From contig JYOD01000067.1 of assembly GCA_000955785.1 (NCBI GenBank), positions 1 to 64,000 of the forward strand: a DNA stretch of 64,000 nt, written 5' to 3'. The stretch's first letter is position 1; every line of letters begins with the position of its first letter. The notes under the pieces are model-generated. The model had not been told where the DNA came from and searched no databases. It saw only the letters and a list, made by a program, of their open reading frames with translations. Shown here piece after piece: positions 26,386 to 35,565 of this stretch. A program made the translations under genes and the position numbers. Source of the stretch: Burkholderiaceae bacterium 16. Its GTDB lineage: Bacteria > Pseudomonadota > Gammaproteobacteria > Burkholderiales > Burkholderiaceae.

Positions 26386-28038
26386 TTATCGGGTTGCGGC
26401 TCCACCGGCCAGGTCAACGGCTCGCGCGAGCAGGGTCGTATCCGCCTTCAGCTTGTGCTTGGCCGGCTTATGCGTGGGTGTGTGGGGAATGGCGTCGACC
26501 AGCACTACGAAGCGCGGCATCTTGTGCGTGGCAAGCCGGCTCCGGGCCCAGGCAACCAGGGCTTCCGGCTCGACCGACTGGCCCTTCCTGAACTGCACCG
26601 CCAGCATGATTTCTTCTTCACCAAGTTCAGCCGGCACGCCGATGGCCGCAGCCTCTTCGACCGCGGGATGCTCGCCGAAAATGCGGTCGAGCTCGGCGCC
26701 GGATACGTTTTCGCCCTTGCGCCGGATCACGTCCTTCTTCCGGGCGACGAAGACGTAGTAGCCGTCGGTGTCCTGACGCACCAGGTCGCCGGTGGAAAAC
26801 CAGCCTGCCTTGAAGGCGGCTTCGGTCTGCGCGGTGTCGCGAAAGTAGCCCTGCATCAGGGTGGGCGTGCGAATCAGCAATTCGCCCTCCTCGCCCGGGG
26901 CCACGTCATTGCCGTCATCGTCGACGATGCGGGCTTCGGGCGCCGCGATGGCGGTGTCGGGATGACGCGAGATAAGTCCCATGGTCCCGAGCTTGTGTGG
27001 GCCATGGAAGGGGTTGGCGATCACGCCCGGGATTTCCGTCATGCCATAGCACTCGATCAGCCGCGGCACATGGAACTCGTTGCGCATCACGCGGACCATC
27101 TCCTGCGTCTGGGGGGCGATGAACATCTTGGTGATGCGGTGGCCGGGAACGAATTCCTCGCGCGGCCGGCGCGCCAGGATGCTGCCGGCGGCAGCTACCA
27201 GGTTGACCTCGGTCGCGCCGCTCTCCGCGGCAAAGCGCCAGAACGATGAGGCGGAGAACCTGCGCAGCAGCACCAGGCAACCGCCGCATGCGAAGGCGCC
27301 GCCAACCGAGTACATCAGCGCATTGATGTGGAACAACGGCATCACGCACATCACCCGCTCGCTGGGCTGCAGGTGGAGGCGGCCAACGAATGCTTCGGCG
27401 GTCAGCACATAGCCGCGATGGCTGTGCATGGCGCCTTTCGGAAAGCCGGTGGTGCCTGAGGTATAAATGATCAGCGCGGTATCGGTCGCGCTGCCAGCGC
27501 CCGGCGGCACCTGCGCCGGCGTGCCGGCGCCCATCGATGTCTCAAGCGTGGGTAAGGCGTGCTGGCCGGGCTCGTTGGCTCGCAGCCAGACACCCTCGCC
27601 GAGTTCGGCAACGACGGCCGCCGCGGTTTCGAAGGTGGCCGCAGAGCACACAACGCCGGAGACCTGCGCGTGCCGGAGCACATACAGCGCCTCGTCCAGC
27701 CGGTAATCCGGGTTCGCCGGCACCAAGCTCGCGCCGATCCGCGCCAGCGCGAACATCAGTACCACGGTGGACGGATGGTTGGCGGACAGGATGCCGATCC
27801 TGTCGCCGGGGCGCACCTGCATATCCTGCGTCAGCCAGTTCGCGGCGCGGGAGATCCGCGCTTCCAGTTGCCCATAGGTCCAGGTCTCGCCTTCGAACAG
27901 GACCGCGGGCTTGTCCGGATGCGCTTCAACCCGCGCAGCGAGAAAATCCGCCAGCGTGAAGTCATGGGCCCGGTACTGCCGGAGCACCTCGAGCGGGCTG
28001 ATCATCGCCGGGTTACCGGTGGGGAGAGGATCGTTCAT
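26386..28038 (-). CDS. Acyl-CoA synthetase (AMP-binding, class I adenylating enzyme)
   Basis: A 550-residue ANL-superfamily ligase: carboxylic acid + ATP + CoA to acyl-CoA + AMP + PPi. The P-loop motif IIYTSGTTGFPKGAMHSH is near residue 190. A5-type ECYGMTEIPG, the hinge region GWFSTGDLVRQD, and GENVSGAELDRIFGEHP with the C-terminal catalytic domain follow. The terminal KPAKHKLKADT stretch holds a candidate for the adenylation Lys. Its ATG overlaps the end of the citryl-CoA-lyase-like gene by 4 bases, indicating coupled translation. It therefore probably makes the CoA ester that the lyase cleaves. The acid itself is not known. Confidence 0.92.
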   Translation of the reverse strand: MNDPLPTGNPAMISPLEVLRQYRAHDFTLADFLAARVEAHPDKPAVLFEGETWTYGQLEARISRAANWLTQDMQVRPGDRIGILSANHPSTVVLMFALARIGASLVPANPDYRLDEALYVLRHAQVSGVVCSAATFETAAAVVAELGEGVWLRANEPGQHALPTLETSMGAGTPAQVPPGAGSATDTALIIYTSGTTGFPKGAMHSHRGYVLTAEAFVGRLHLQPSERVMCVMPLFHINALMYSVGGAFACGGCLVLLRRFSASSFWRFAAESGATEVNLVAAAGSILARRPREEFVPGHRITKMFIAPQTQEMVRVMRNEFHVPRLIECYGMTEIPGVIANPFHGPHKLGTMGLISRHPDTAIAAPEARIVDDDGNDVAPGEEGELLIRTPTLMQGYFRDTAQTEAAFKAGWFSTGDLVRQDTDGYYVFVARKKDVIRRKGENVSGAELDRIFGEHPAVEEAAAIGVPAELGEEEIMLAVQFRKGQSVEPEALVAWARSRLATHKMPRFVVLVDAIPHTPTHKPAKHKLKADTTLLARAVDLAGGAATR

Positions 28039-28835
28039 GCTGCCCTCGCCGGGATGCCGTCAAAAGCAATGGCGTGTTCGGCGGCATCGGCCAGGATGAA
28101 GCCGATGGGTTGCCGTTGCTCTTCCTGCAGGTGGGCGATCAGGCTTGCCACGCGGGCCAGCAGCGGCACCCCCTTCAAGGCGCCGGCCGGATAGCCAGCA
28201 TCCAGCAGAACCGCCGGGATCGCCCCGGACACGTTCATGGGCAGTGGCTTGGCGTAATGCGCCGGGACCGCTTCGGCGACCGCTTCCAGCGCGGCGACGT
28301 GCTCGCTCGCCAGGCCGAGTTCGCGCGAGTACGCCAGCAAGCGGTGGGCGCGCGGGTCGCCCTCTTTGTGCGTGGGGTGGCCGAAGCCCGGCAGCGGCTT
28401 GCGCGCCTGGCGCAAGGCTCGGACCACGGAGTGCGCGCTTTCGGCCATGGAACCGACCTCCCTGCCCGCCAGCACTTCCTTGAGCATCAGGCCTGCAGTC
28501 TCCGATGCGCCCAGTATCACGGAGCCGCAGCCAAGGACGCCGGCCGCGACTGCGCCCTGCAGCGCGTCCGGGGCGGCTGCAAGGGTCATTCTCGCCGCCT
28601 GCACGGATGGCACAAGGCCATGCTCGGCGATGGCAACGAGGCAGGCATTGGTGACCGCCACCAGCCCCGTGTCAGGGATCCGCCCGGTAAGCAGGAACAG
28701 GAAGTACTCCGTGAAGCCCACCTTGCCGATGAGTTCCTGGCTCAGGTCCTTGCCGTGCACGGAGACCCCGTGGATGTCGACCTCCGCAATGGCCGTACGG
28801 CCGGTCGGGGGCTGCTTTATCTGCGCGATTGTCAT
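28035..28835 (-). CDS. Citryl-CoA lyase-like (citrate synthase-fold) enzyme
   Basis: A 266-residue short member of the citrate synthase family. It has EVDIHGVSVHGKDLSQELIG, FTEYFLFLLTGRIP, PGFGHPTHKEGDPRAHRLL with the active-site His region, and a short C-terminus ending HAIAFDGIPARAA. The length fits citryl-CoA lyases, well below the roughly 370-430 residues of citrate synthases. The lyase splits citryl-CoA to acetyl-CoA and oxaloacetate; relatives may act on substituted citryl- or malyl-CoAs. It is first in a three-gene unit with an acyl-CoA synthetase and an intradiol dioxygenase. An AAGGAGATGG ribosome site precedes the ATG. Confidence 0.85.
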   Translation of the reverse strand: MTIAQIKQPPTGRTAIAEVDIHGVSVHGKDLSQELIGKVGFTEYFLFLLTGRIPDTGLVAVTNACLVAIAEHGLVPSVQAARMTLAAAPDALQGAVAAGVLGCGSVILGASETAGLMLKEVLAGREVGSMAESAHSVVRALRQARKPLPGFGHPTHKEGDPRAHRLLAYSRELGLASEHVAALEAVAEAVPAHYAKPLPMNVSGAIPAVLLDAGYPAGALKGVPLLARVASLIAHLQEEQRQPIGFILADAAEHAIAFDGIPARAA

Positions 28836-28850
28836 ACCATCTCCTTTATT

Positions 28851-28868
28851 TTTTGCGCTAGTCGCAAA
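28851..28868. promoter_or_regulatory. Candidate operator TTTGCG-N5-CGCAAA
   Basis: TTTTGCGCTAGTCGCAAA contains a perfect 6-base inverted repeat (TTTGCG/CGCAAA) with a 5-base spacer. It sits 16 bases before the citryl-CoA-lyase-like start, just upstream of the ribosome site. A related sequence lies upstream of the dehydrogenase gene at 17847-17866, with 16 of 19 aligned positions the same. Confidence 0.45.
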
Positions 28869-29020
28869 TTATGGCGACATGCGAAATAAGTCTAGGCTGC
28901 GATCTGTGCGTTGGCAAGACCGTGCACTGAGACAGGACAGCTGGGTTGTGGGTAGTCATGCTGGGCTCCCTCACGGTTTCGACACGACTGCTTGCGCCCA
29001 TGAAGCACACTATAGTATAA

Positions 29021-29030
29021 ACCGTACGGT
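29021..29030. promoter_or_regulatory. ACCGTACGGT palindrome in a promoter-like region
   Basis: A perfect 10-base palindrome flanked by tatagtataa and atggtatt, so it overlaps likely -10/-35 elements. Short GC-centred palindromes of this type are typical of TetR-family operators, but no TetR gene was found in the window. Confidence 0.4.
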
Positions 29031-29201
29031 ATGGTATTCTTTGATCCGGAAGGGGGCATTCGGAATTGCTAAATGCCTGACAGGCGCTGGCGACGGCGCC
29101 CTTGTTCAACTTAGCCCGATGCCCCTACTGGCCTCGGCTCCCTTACCGAGCTTCCGTTCTTCGGCGTCAAAGCCGACGCCTCAATCGTCAACAGGCTCTG
29201 T

Positions 29202-30128
29202 ATGAGAAAGATAGCGCGGCAATGCCTGCCGCTGATTGGTTGTGCCTTGATGTCATCCGCCGCGATGGCAGACGCTGTGGCACTTCCCCCCATGAATCTC
29301 GGCAACACGAGCTTCCTGGACGGTATCGCCGGGCCCGGCTTCCTTTTTGAAGTCGGCTCCAGCTACTACCAGGCCACGGCCATCAAGGACGATGCCGGGA
29401 ACGCCAGTCCGGGAGCCCCGCGCATCGAGGTGGCTGCCATCGTTCCGCATATTGCCTACATATCGCCCGATATCACGCTGCTTGGCGGACATGTTGGCGG
29501 CGAGGTATTGCTCCCGCTTGTCTATGCCAACCTGAAGGTCGGACCCGGCCTCGAAGACCGCAATTTTGCTGCCGGCGACATCCAGTTCAGCCCGCTCCTG
29601 GTTCAGTGGACAGGCCAGACGCTGTTCGGCATGCCCTTCTTCCAGCGGTTCGACCTGCTTTTTTCGGCGCCAACGGGGCAATACAACCGCAATGCGCTCG
29701 CCAGCGCCGGCAGCCATGCCTGGACGGTCGCGCCTTACTATGCTTTCACGCTGATGCCTACCGACAAGTTCGAGATCAGTGCCCGGCTCAATTACCAATG
29801 GAACGGCAAGAACACCAAGCCAGCCCCATCCTTGAACGCAGACTCCGTGCAGGCCGGTGACGCCCTGTCCCTGAACCTCTCTGGCTCCTATGCTGTTTCC
29901 AAGCACTGGCGGATCGGCATCGCGGGTTATGCCCTGCAACAGCTCAGCGAAGATCGCATCGATGGCAAGTCCCAGTCGGACTCCAAGGAGCGGCTCTTCG
30001 GGGCTGGCCCAGGGGTGCTATACCAAGGAAGTTCGTACCAGATCCTGTTGAATGCCTATAAGGAATGGGGCGCCCGGAATCGCCCGGAGGGCAGCAAGAT
30101 CGTGTTGCGGTACCTGCTGCCGTTCTGA
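29202..30128 (+). CDS. Outer-membrane protein of the phenol-degradation MetA (SphA) family
   Basis: A 308-residue predicted beta-barrel. A Sec signal peptide (MRKIARQCLPLIGCALMSSAAMADA) is followed by the family start VALPPMNLGNTSFLDGIAGPGF. Later segments PTGQYNRNALASAGSHAWTVAPYYAF and SARLNYQWNGKNTKP are typical of the family. The protein ends in RYLLPF, an aromatic C-terminal residue as expected for Bam-assembled barrels. Members accompany aromatic catabolic operons and are thought to be passive channels. It diverges from the citryl-CoA-lyase-like unit. A second family member is at 41740. Confidence 0.87.
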   Translation: MRKIARQCLPLIGCALMSSAAMADAVALPPMNLGNTSFLDGIAGPGFLFEVGSSYYQATAIKDDAGNASPGAPRIEVAAIVPHIAYISPDITLLGGHVGGEVLLPLVYANLKVGPGLEDRNFAAGDIQFSPLLVQWTGQTLFGMPFFQRFDLLFSAPTGQYNRNALASAGSHAWTVAPYYAFTLMPTDKFEISARLNYQWNGKNTKPAPSLNADSVQAGDALSLNLSGSYAVSKHWRIGIAGYALQQLSEDRIDGKSQSDSKERLFGAGPGVLYQGSSYQILLNAYKEWGARNRPEGSKIVLRYLLPF

Positions 30129-30221
30129 TTGGAAACACCGCGCCAGCCTCTTGCCTCACTTTCCAGGGGGCGGCTTGTTATGGCTGCCTGAATCGGCATC
30201 ATCCGTACGCAAGGTCTTGCC

Positions 30222-31700
30222 ATGGAATATTTGCTGAATCCTCTCTGCCTGGGCGTTGGCTTGGTACTGTGCGATGTTCTCGCCTGGCGTCTGATCGACC
30301 CCGGCTACAAGCGGCTGCGCCTCGCCGTCCGGCTGGCAATATTTGCATTGCTGACCACCGTGCTTCTCCATGGCGGCATGAGCCCGCTCGATGCAGCGCC
30401 GTCGCCTGAACAGCCGGTACGCCATTTCCTTGGCCAGGCGCTGGAAATCATCTGGTGGTTGCTCGGCGCCCGCACCCTCACCATTCTGCTGGATGCGCTC
30501 TTCATGCCCAAGGCCTGGCATCAGGAGCGCCTGTTCCAGGACGTGCTGGGCGCGCTGATCTTCGTCGCGGCCGCCGTGGCGGCCATCGCCTATGTCCTTG
30601 AGCTTCCGGTGAGCGGCCTGCTGGCGACGTCGGGGGCCCTCGCCATCATAGTTGGCCTGGCGATCCAAAGTACATTGAGCGATGTGTTCTCCGGACTCGT
30701 CCTGAATGCCACACAGCCCTACCATCTCGGCGACTGGGTCTCCATCGATGGCGTGGACGGCAAGGTCCTGGAGATAAACTGGCGCGCCACTCATCTGCTG
30801 AGCGCCCAGGGCAATCTGGTAGTGATCCCCAACAACCTGACTGCCCGGGCCAAGATCACCAATATCAGCCGGCCCTCGGAACTGCACGGCGTCAACGTCT
30901 CCATCCAGGTAACGCCGGAAGCGCGCCCAAATGTGGTCGTGGAAGCGCTGGAGCGCGCGGTTCTAGGTTGCAAAGTCGCGTTGGCAAAGCCGGCGCCATC
31001 GGTCATGGTGAAACACGCCGGCGCCAACTCGATTGAGTATGAAATCACGTGTTACGTCCAGGATATCGCCAACAAGAGATTGGCCACGAATCAACTCTTC
31101 GATCTTGCGCATCGGCACCTGGCATCCGTCGACGTCGATCTCCGTCCGCTAACCGTGCCCGTCCCAGGCACCCCGGCGACCGATCACCGCCAGCGGCTGC
31201 TCTCGACGGTGAGCATCTTCCAGACGCTCGGCGCAGACGAGCTCTCCCTGCTTGCCAAACGCCTGTCGCGTCATGAATACCAGGCGCACCAGACCGTTGT
31301 GACGAGTTCGGAGGTCACGGACTATATGCTTCTTGTGGACTCGGGCGTGCTCTCCGTCGCGATCGTGCGCGGTGACGAGCGCGTGGAGACTGCCCGCCTC
31401 GGACCGGGTGACGCGTTCGGCGAGCCTGGCGTATTGGCAGGCATTGCCATGCAGGTGACCATTGAGGCAATTACCGGCGTGGTCCTCTACCGGCTGGATA
31501 AATCGGACCTCACACCGGTTCTTCAATCCCGTCCGGAAGTGGGCTCGCAAATGTGCCAGCTTCTTTCCCAGCGGCAGGAATCGAACAATGCCTTCGGCAA
31601 CATGCAACCGTCTACATATGCAGGCAAATCGAGCGTCTTGCAATGGCTCCAGGACAAGATGCACAGCCTCCATCACCTCGCCGGAGGCAAGGTGCCGTGA
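30222..31700 (+). CDS. MscS-type mechanosensitive channel with C-terminal cyclic-nucleotide-binding domain
   Basis: A 492-residue inner-membrane protein. Four or five hydrophobic segments occupy about residues 1-165. The pore-lining helix and MscS core follow: LLATSGALAIIVGLAIQSTLSDVFSGL, then QPYHLGDWVSIDGVDGKVLEINWR and VVIPNNLTARAKITN. After the MscS beta and alpha-beta domains, a cNMP-binding domain spans about 325-440, with YMLLVDSGVLSVAI and a phosphate-binding-cassette-like RLGPGDAFGEPGVLAG. This architecture is known from cyclic-nucleotide-gated MscS relatives. A class III nucleotide cyclase is encoded at 42903 in the same window. Gating by cAMP or cGMP is inference. Confidence 0.9.
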   Translation: MEYLLNPLCLGVGLVLCDVLAWRLIDPGYKRLRLAVRLAIFALLTTVLLHGGMSPLDAAPSPEQPVRHFLGQALEIIWWLLGARTLTILLDALFMPKAWHQERLFQDVLGALIFVAAAVAAIAYVLELPVSGLLATSGALAIIVGLAIQSTLSDVFSGLVLNATQPYHLGDWVSIDGVDGKVLEINWRATHLLSAQGNLVVIPNNLTARAKITNISRPSELHGVNVSIQVTPEARPNVVVEALERAVLGCKVALAKPAPSVMVKHAGANSIEYEITCYVQDIANKRLATNQLFDLAHRHLASVDVDLRPLTVPVPGTPATDHRQRLLSTVSIFQTLGADELSLLAKRLSRHEYQAHQTVVTSSEVTDYMLLVDSGVLSVAIVRGDERVETARLGPGDAFGEPGVLAGIAMQVTIEAITGVVLYRLDKSDLTPVLQSRPEVGSQMCQLLSQRQESNNAFGNMQPSTYAGKSSVLQWLQDKMHSLHHLAGGKVP

Positions 31701-31855
31701 CACCTTGCACTGGCCCCTCCGGCAGAACGCCGTGTTCGATGACGCAGAACGCCGGCGCACCGCATGCTCGACTATGATGACTCCAGTCCAGGAACCGCGG
31801 GAACACCAGCATTTGCGCTCTTTTACCACCCTAGTCAGGCTCTGACCCAAGTGCT

Positions 31856-34048
31856 ATGGCAAAGACATCCGGCAGCACTCTAACGCCAGATCCAGCGTCA
31901 CTCGCCAATGCCGTCTGGTCATACTGGCAGGCAGACCGGGGACGGCTGGCGCACGCGTCGAAGACCGCGCTTGCCGTGGTCCTCTCGATGTGGCTCTCGA
32001 TGCGGCTTGAGCTTTCCTCGCCGCGCACCGCCATGGTTTCAGCGGTCATCCTGATGATGCACCAGCACAGCGGCATGGTGTTGGCAAGGGGCTTCTACCG
32101 CGCCCTGGGGATGCTGGTTGGCAATCTGGCCGCCCTGCTGTTGTTCTTCGCCTTTCCGCAAGAACGCGTGCTATTCCTGCTTTGCTTGTCTGTCTGGACC
32201 GGGCTCTGTGTTTGCGGGGCTGCCTATTACCGGAACTATCAATCATACGGGTTCGTGCTCGCCGGCTACGCGACATGTATTGCCGCCGTTCCGTCCATCA
32301 ATAGTCCCTATGCGATCTTTGACAATGTGATTGTCAGCCTTAGCGAGGTATCGATCGGGATCTTGTGCGCGGGCTTGGTAAGCGCGCTGATCTTTCCGCA
32401 GCGGGTCGCGACGATGATGATGGCCGCGGGCCAGCAACATATCACCACCTTTATCGGCTTCATCCGCGAGGCCCTGCGCGGCAGGCAAGCCCCGTCCGCG
32501 CTGGGGCTCTCACACCTGCGTCTGATGGCTGAACGCGCCCAGCTTGAGAACTTGCGCAGCGCAGTGGTCTTCGAGGATCCGGAACTTCGCGCGAACAATG
32601 ACCTGATGGTTCGTTTGAATCACGATTTCCTCGATGCCATCGCGCGCTTTCACTCGATTCACCAACTGCGGTCGCGCATCGAGAAAGCCGAAGATCATAG
32701 TTCGGGAAGCGCGCTCGATGTGCTATTCGACTCGTTGTCCAGAATCCTGCCATTGCCCTCGGATGGCGCGAAGCTCAGCCTGGCGGAGGTAGGCGGCCTG
32801 CATGCCAGCTTGCTGGCATTGAAGTCCGAGCTTCCTGGCAGGATCGCTTCCGCCTCGGCGGCTCTGTCCAATGCTCCGCCGCCGGCATCGGACCGGTTTG
32901 CCGCTGGTGCGGCAGCACTCTACGAAGCCACGGCAGATCTGCTCTCGTATACTGAGCACTATATTGCCCTGCGCACGACGCGTACATTCGTCGCGGAGCC
33001 ACCCCGCAAACGACCGCGCAGGCTCCTGTACTCGGGGAATCGCGCCTTTGCCCTGGCATCCGGCCTGCGCGCGGCGATAGCCATCCTGGCATGCTCCTGG
33101 CTCTGGATTGCGTCGGGCTGGAACGGCGGCAGCTCGGCAGTCATCGCCGCTGCCATCGCCATCGCTCTCTACTCGGTCATGCCTCAACCGACCGCCGTCG
33201 CCCGACAGATGCTCATCGGTTGCGCGGCGGCCTGGCTGGCCGGCCTGTTTTTCAACTTCTTCATCCTGCCCCGCCTCGATGGATTCCTGCTGCTCGCGGT
33301 CTGGATCGTCCCGTTCATCATGGCTGGCAGCTATCTCGGCACCTTTCCGAAGACTGCGACGATCGGGTTGGGATTCGGTATCTATTTCAGTTTCCTCAGC
33401 AATCTGACAAACCCGACCGTCTACAACCCGACCAGCTATCTCGACGCGGGCCTTGCCACGCTGCTGGGCATTGCGATAGCGTCGCTTGCATTTGCGACCA
33501 TCGTGCCCCAGGGCGGTCATTGGCTGGCCGAGCGCTATCTGCAACAGTTGCGCAAGCTGGTGGCAAAAGAGGCCTGCCATGGCGCACTCGATGGCCTGCG
33601 CCTGACGTTTGAGAGCAATATCCGCGATTTCGTGCAGTACGCCGGCACCCGGCCGGTAACCGGCCGCGCCAGCCAGGCGGAACTGCTGGAATGGTCTTTC
33701 GCCGCGCTGGAGATCGGGCTCGGCGTGATCAATATTCGCGAAGCCGCGACCAGAAGCGTCATGCCAGCCGGATGGGAAAAACAACAAGACAACATGCTGG
33801 CGGCGATCTCCGCGCTGTTCCTGGCACCCTCGCCGCAGACCCATGAGTTCGCGCTGCGCGCTGTCGAAAGCGCCATTGAACAGACGGCCGAAACGACTGG
33901 CAATACGGGAGGCGCTGAGCCAGGAACGCCTGGATCGCGACAGCCGTCGCAAATCCGGGCCCTCTTGCACTTCGTCAGGTTGTCGCTGCTGGACGATGCC
34001 CTCCCCCTGGTCAGTGTTTTGCCGGGCACCGGGGCCAAAGTTGCCTGA
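31856..34048 (+). CDS. FUSC-family (fusaric acid resistance / AaeB-like) inner-membrane transporter
   Basis: A 730-residue protein with two hydrophobic blocks (about residues 35-175 and 390-520) separated by a long cytoplasmic region, the usual FUSC layout. LSSPRTAMVSAVILMMHQHSGMV near residue 55 and the internal repeat GWNGGSSAVIAAAIAIALYS near 420 are family features. With the outer-membrane factor, DUF1656 protein and HlyD adaptor that follow, it should export aromatic or other weak acids across both membranes. The stop overlaps the start of the next gene. No clear ribosome site precedes 31856, so a later start is possible. Confidence 0.9.
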   Translation: MAKTSGSTLTPDPASLANAVWSYWQADRGRLAHASKTALAVVLSMWLSMRLELSSPRTAMVSAVILMMHQHSGMVLARGFYRALGMLVGNLAALLLFFAFPQERVLFLLCLSVWTGLCVCGAAYYRNYQSYGFVLAGYATCIAAVPSINSPYAIFDNVIVSLSEVSIGILCAGLVSALIFPQRVATMMMAAGQQHITTFIGFIREALRGRQAPSALGLSHLRLMAERAQLENLRSAVVFEDPELRANNDLMVRLNHDFLDAIARFHSIHQLRSRIEKAEDHSSGSALDVLFDSLSRILPLPSDGAKLSLAEVGGLHASLLALKSELPGRIASASAALSNAPPPASDRFAAGAAALYEATADLLSYTEHYIALRTTRTFVAEPPRKRPRRLLYSGNRAFALASGLRAAIAILACSWLWIASGWNGGSSAVIAAAIAIALYSVMPQPTAVARQMLIGCAAAWLAGLFFNFFILPRLDGFLLLAVWIVPFIMAGSYLGTFPKTATIGLGFGIYFSFLSNLTNPTVYNPTSYLDAGLATLLGIAIASLAFATIVPQGGHWLAERYLQQLRKLVAKEACHGALDGLRLTFESNIRDFVQYAGTRPVTGRASQAELLEWSFAALEIGLGVINIREAATRSVMPAGWEKQQDNMLAAISALFLAPSPQTHEFALRAVESAIEQTAETTGNTGGAEPGTPGSRQPSQIRALLHFVRLSLLDDALPLVSVLPGTGAKVA

Positions 34049-35544
34049 TGCAAGCATGCGCGCCGTTGCTTCCCACCTACCGAACCATACAAGTATTCGC
34101 CGTGCCAGCTAGATCCCTGATTTGTGCCTGCGCTTGCACCATCGCCCTCGCAGGTTGCGCTAATACAGGCGGCATTGCCCCGTCATCCACCCTAATGGAT
34201 GCCACCGCCATCGATGCTGGCGCCGCTTTGCGCGCGACACAGCAGGACGCGGGCTGGCCACAGCAGGCCTGGTGGGACCGTCTAGGCGACCCGGCATTGA
34301 ATGCGCTGATAGAGCGGGCGGTTGCAGGCAGTCCCGATATGCGAATCGCACAGGCAAGAAGCCAGCTCGCCGAAGCACAGGCCCGGATCGCCGGCGCTGC
34401 CGTCGAGCCCAGCGTCACCGGTGGCGGTGCATTTGGCCGGACGCGGTTTCCCCGCCTGTCCACGCCGCAGCCCATTGGGGGCCACACCACGTGGAATAAC
34501 CACATTGGCATCGATCTCTCCTACGACCTCGACCTTTGGGGCAGGAACCGGGCCGTACTGCAGGGCACCCTCGACAACGTACAAGCGGCCGCCGCCGATG
34601 CCCGCGCCGTGCAACTGAACCTGGAAACCTCCGTGGTTCGTGCCTATGTGGAACTGGCCCTGCAATATGCGATCTGGGATGTGAACAAGGCCATGCTTGC
34701 GCGGCAAAGCAATATCTACGACATCATCCGCAAGCGTACGAGCCGGGGCCTGGCCAGCCAACTAGAACTGAGCCAGGCGCGCACGCCGATCCCCGCCCTG
34801 CTTGCCCAGCTACAACAATCGGAACGGGAGATCGCGCTGATCAAGAACCAGCTTGCGGTACTCAGCGGTGACGGCCCAGGCGCGGGGGAACGCCTGCAGC
34901 GCCCAAAGCTGGTCCTGGAAACCCCAATTGCCGTGCCAGCCACGCTGCCAGCGGAACTGGTCGGACACAGACCCGATATCGTGGCGCAACGCTGGCGCGT
35001 AGAAACGGCAGCACAAGGCATGAAGGTGGCAAAGGCAGATTTCTACCCGAATATCAATCTCGTGGCGAGCCTGGGACTTGCATCCGCAGCCTTCGGCAAC
35101 TTCTTTACGTTCATCAACAACGATGCGATCGGACACAACGTTGGCGCCGCCTTCTCGCTGCCTATTTTTGACGGCGGGAGAAGGCAGGGCAACTATGGCG
35201 CCGCAACCTCGAACTACGATCTCGCGGTCGAGAGCTACAATAAGGCCGTGCTTTCCGCCTTCCAAAGCGTGGCGGATGAGGTGATCTCCCTCCAGTCTCT
35301 CAACCGGCAGCAGGCCGGCATCGAGGAGGCGCTGCTGTCGGCAAAGCAGGCGTATGGGCTCGCCGAGAAGGGCTACCGCGGCGGGTTCACCGACTATCTC
35401 AACGTACTGAACACCGAGAACCAACTCAGGCGCCAGCAGCAAAGCCTCGCGCTGGTGCAGGCCAGCCGCCTCAATGCGTGGGCGCGCCTCATGCAAGCCC
35501 TGGGCGGTGGCTTTGACGCGACAATGTCCGCGAGCCAGGAATGA
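34048..35544 (+). CDS. NodT-family outer-membrane efflux lipoprotein (TolC-like)
   Basis: A 498-residue outer-membrane factor. A signal sequence ends in the lipobox LAGC (CACTIALAGCAN), predicting a lipid-anchored Cys. The mature region has WWDRLGDPALNALIERAVAGSPDMRIAQARSQLAEAQ in continuous frame, GIDLSYDLDLWGRNRA and the second repeat AAFSLPIFDGGRRQGNY, all typical of NodT/OprM relatives. It starts at the FUSC stop. An ATG about 20 codons downstream is not available, so the long n-region before the lipobox may be real. It forms the outer-membrane channel of the efflux system. Confidence 0.92.
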   Translation: MQACAPLLPTYRTIQVFAVPARSLICACACTIALAGCANTGGIAPSSTLMDATAIDAGAALRATQQDAGWPQQAWWDRLGDPALNALIERAVAGSPDMRIAQARSQLAEAQARIAGAAVEPSVTGGGAFGRTRFPRLSTPQPIGGHTTWNNHIGIDLSYDLDLWGRNRAVLQGTLDNVQAAAADARAVQLNLETSVVRAYVELALQYAIWDVNKAMLARQSNIYDIIRKRTSRGLASQLELSQARTPIPALLAQLQQSEREIALIKNQLAVLSGDGPGAGERLQRPKLVLETPIAVPATLPAELVGHRPDIVAQRWRVETAAQGMKVAKADFYPNINLVASLGLASAAFGNFFTFINNDAIGHNVGAAFSLPIFDGGRRQGNYGAATSNYDLAVESYNKAVLSAFQSVADEVISLQSLNRQQAGIEEALLSAKQAYGLAEKGYRGGFTDYLNVLNTENQLRRQQQSLALVQASRLNAWARLMQALGGGFDATMSASQE

Positions 35545-35565
35545 GCAAAGCCGGAGCACCGTCCC

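Larger units (their letters stand above)
28836..29201. promoter_or_regulatory. Divergent regulatory region, citryl-CoA-lyase-like gene and MetA-type protein
   Basis: A 366-base gap that must hold two divergent promoters. It contains the TTTTGCGCTAGTCGCAAA dyad next to the leftward gene and the ACCGTACGGT palindrome in an AT-rich promoter-like stretch (29008-29040) towards the middle. No gene was recognised in it. Confidence 0.5.
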
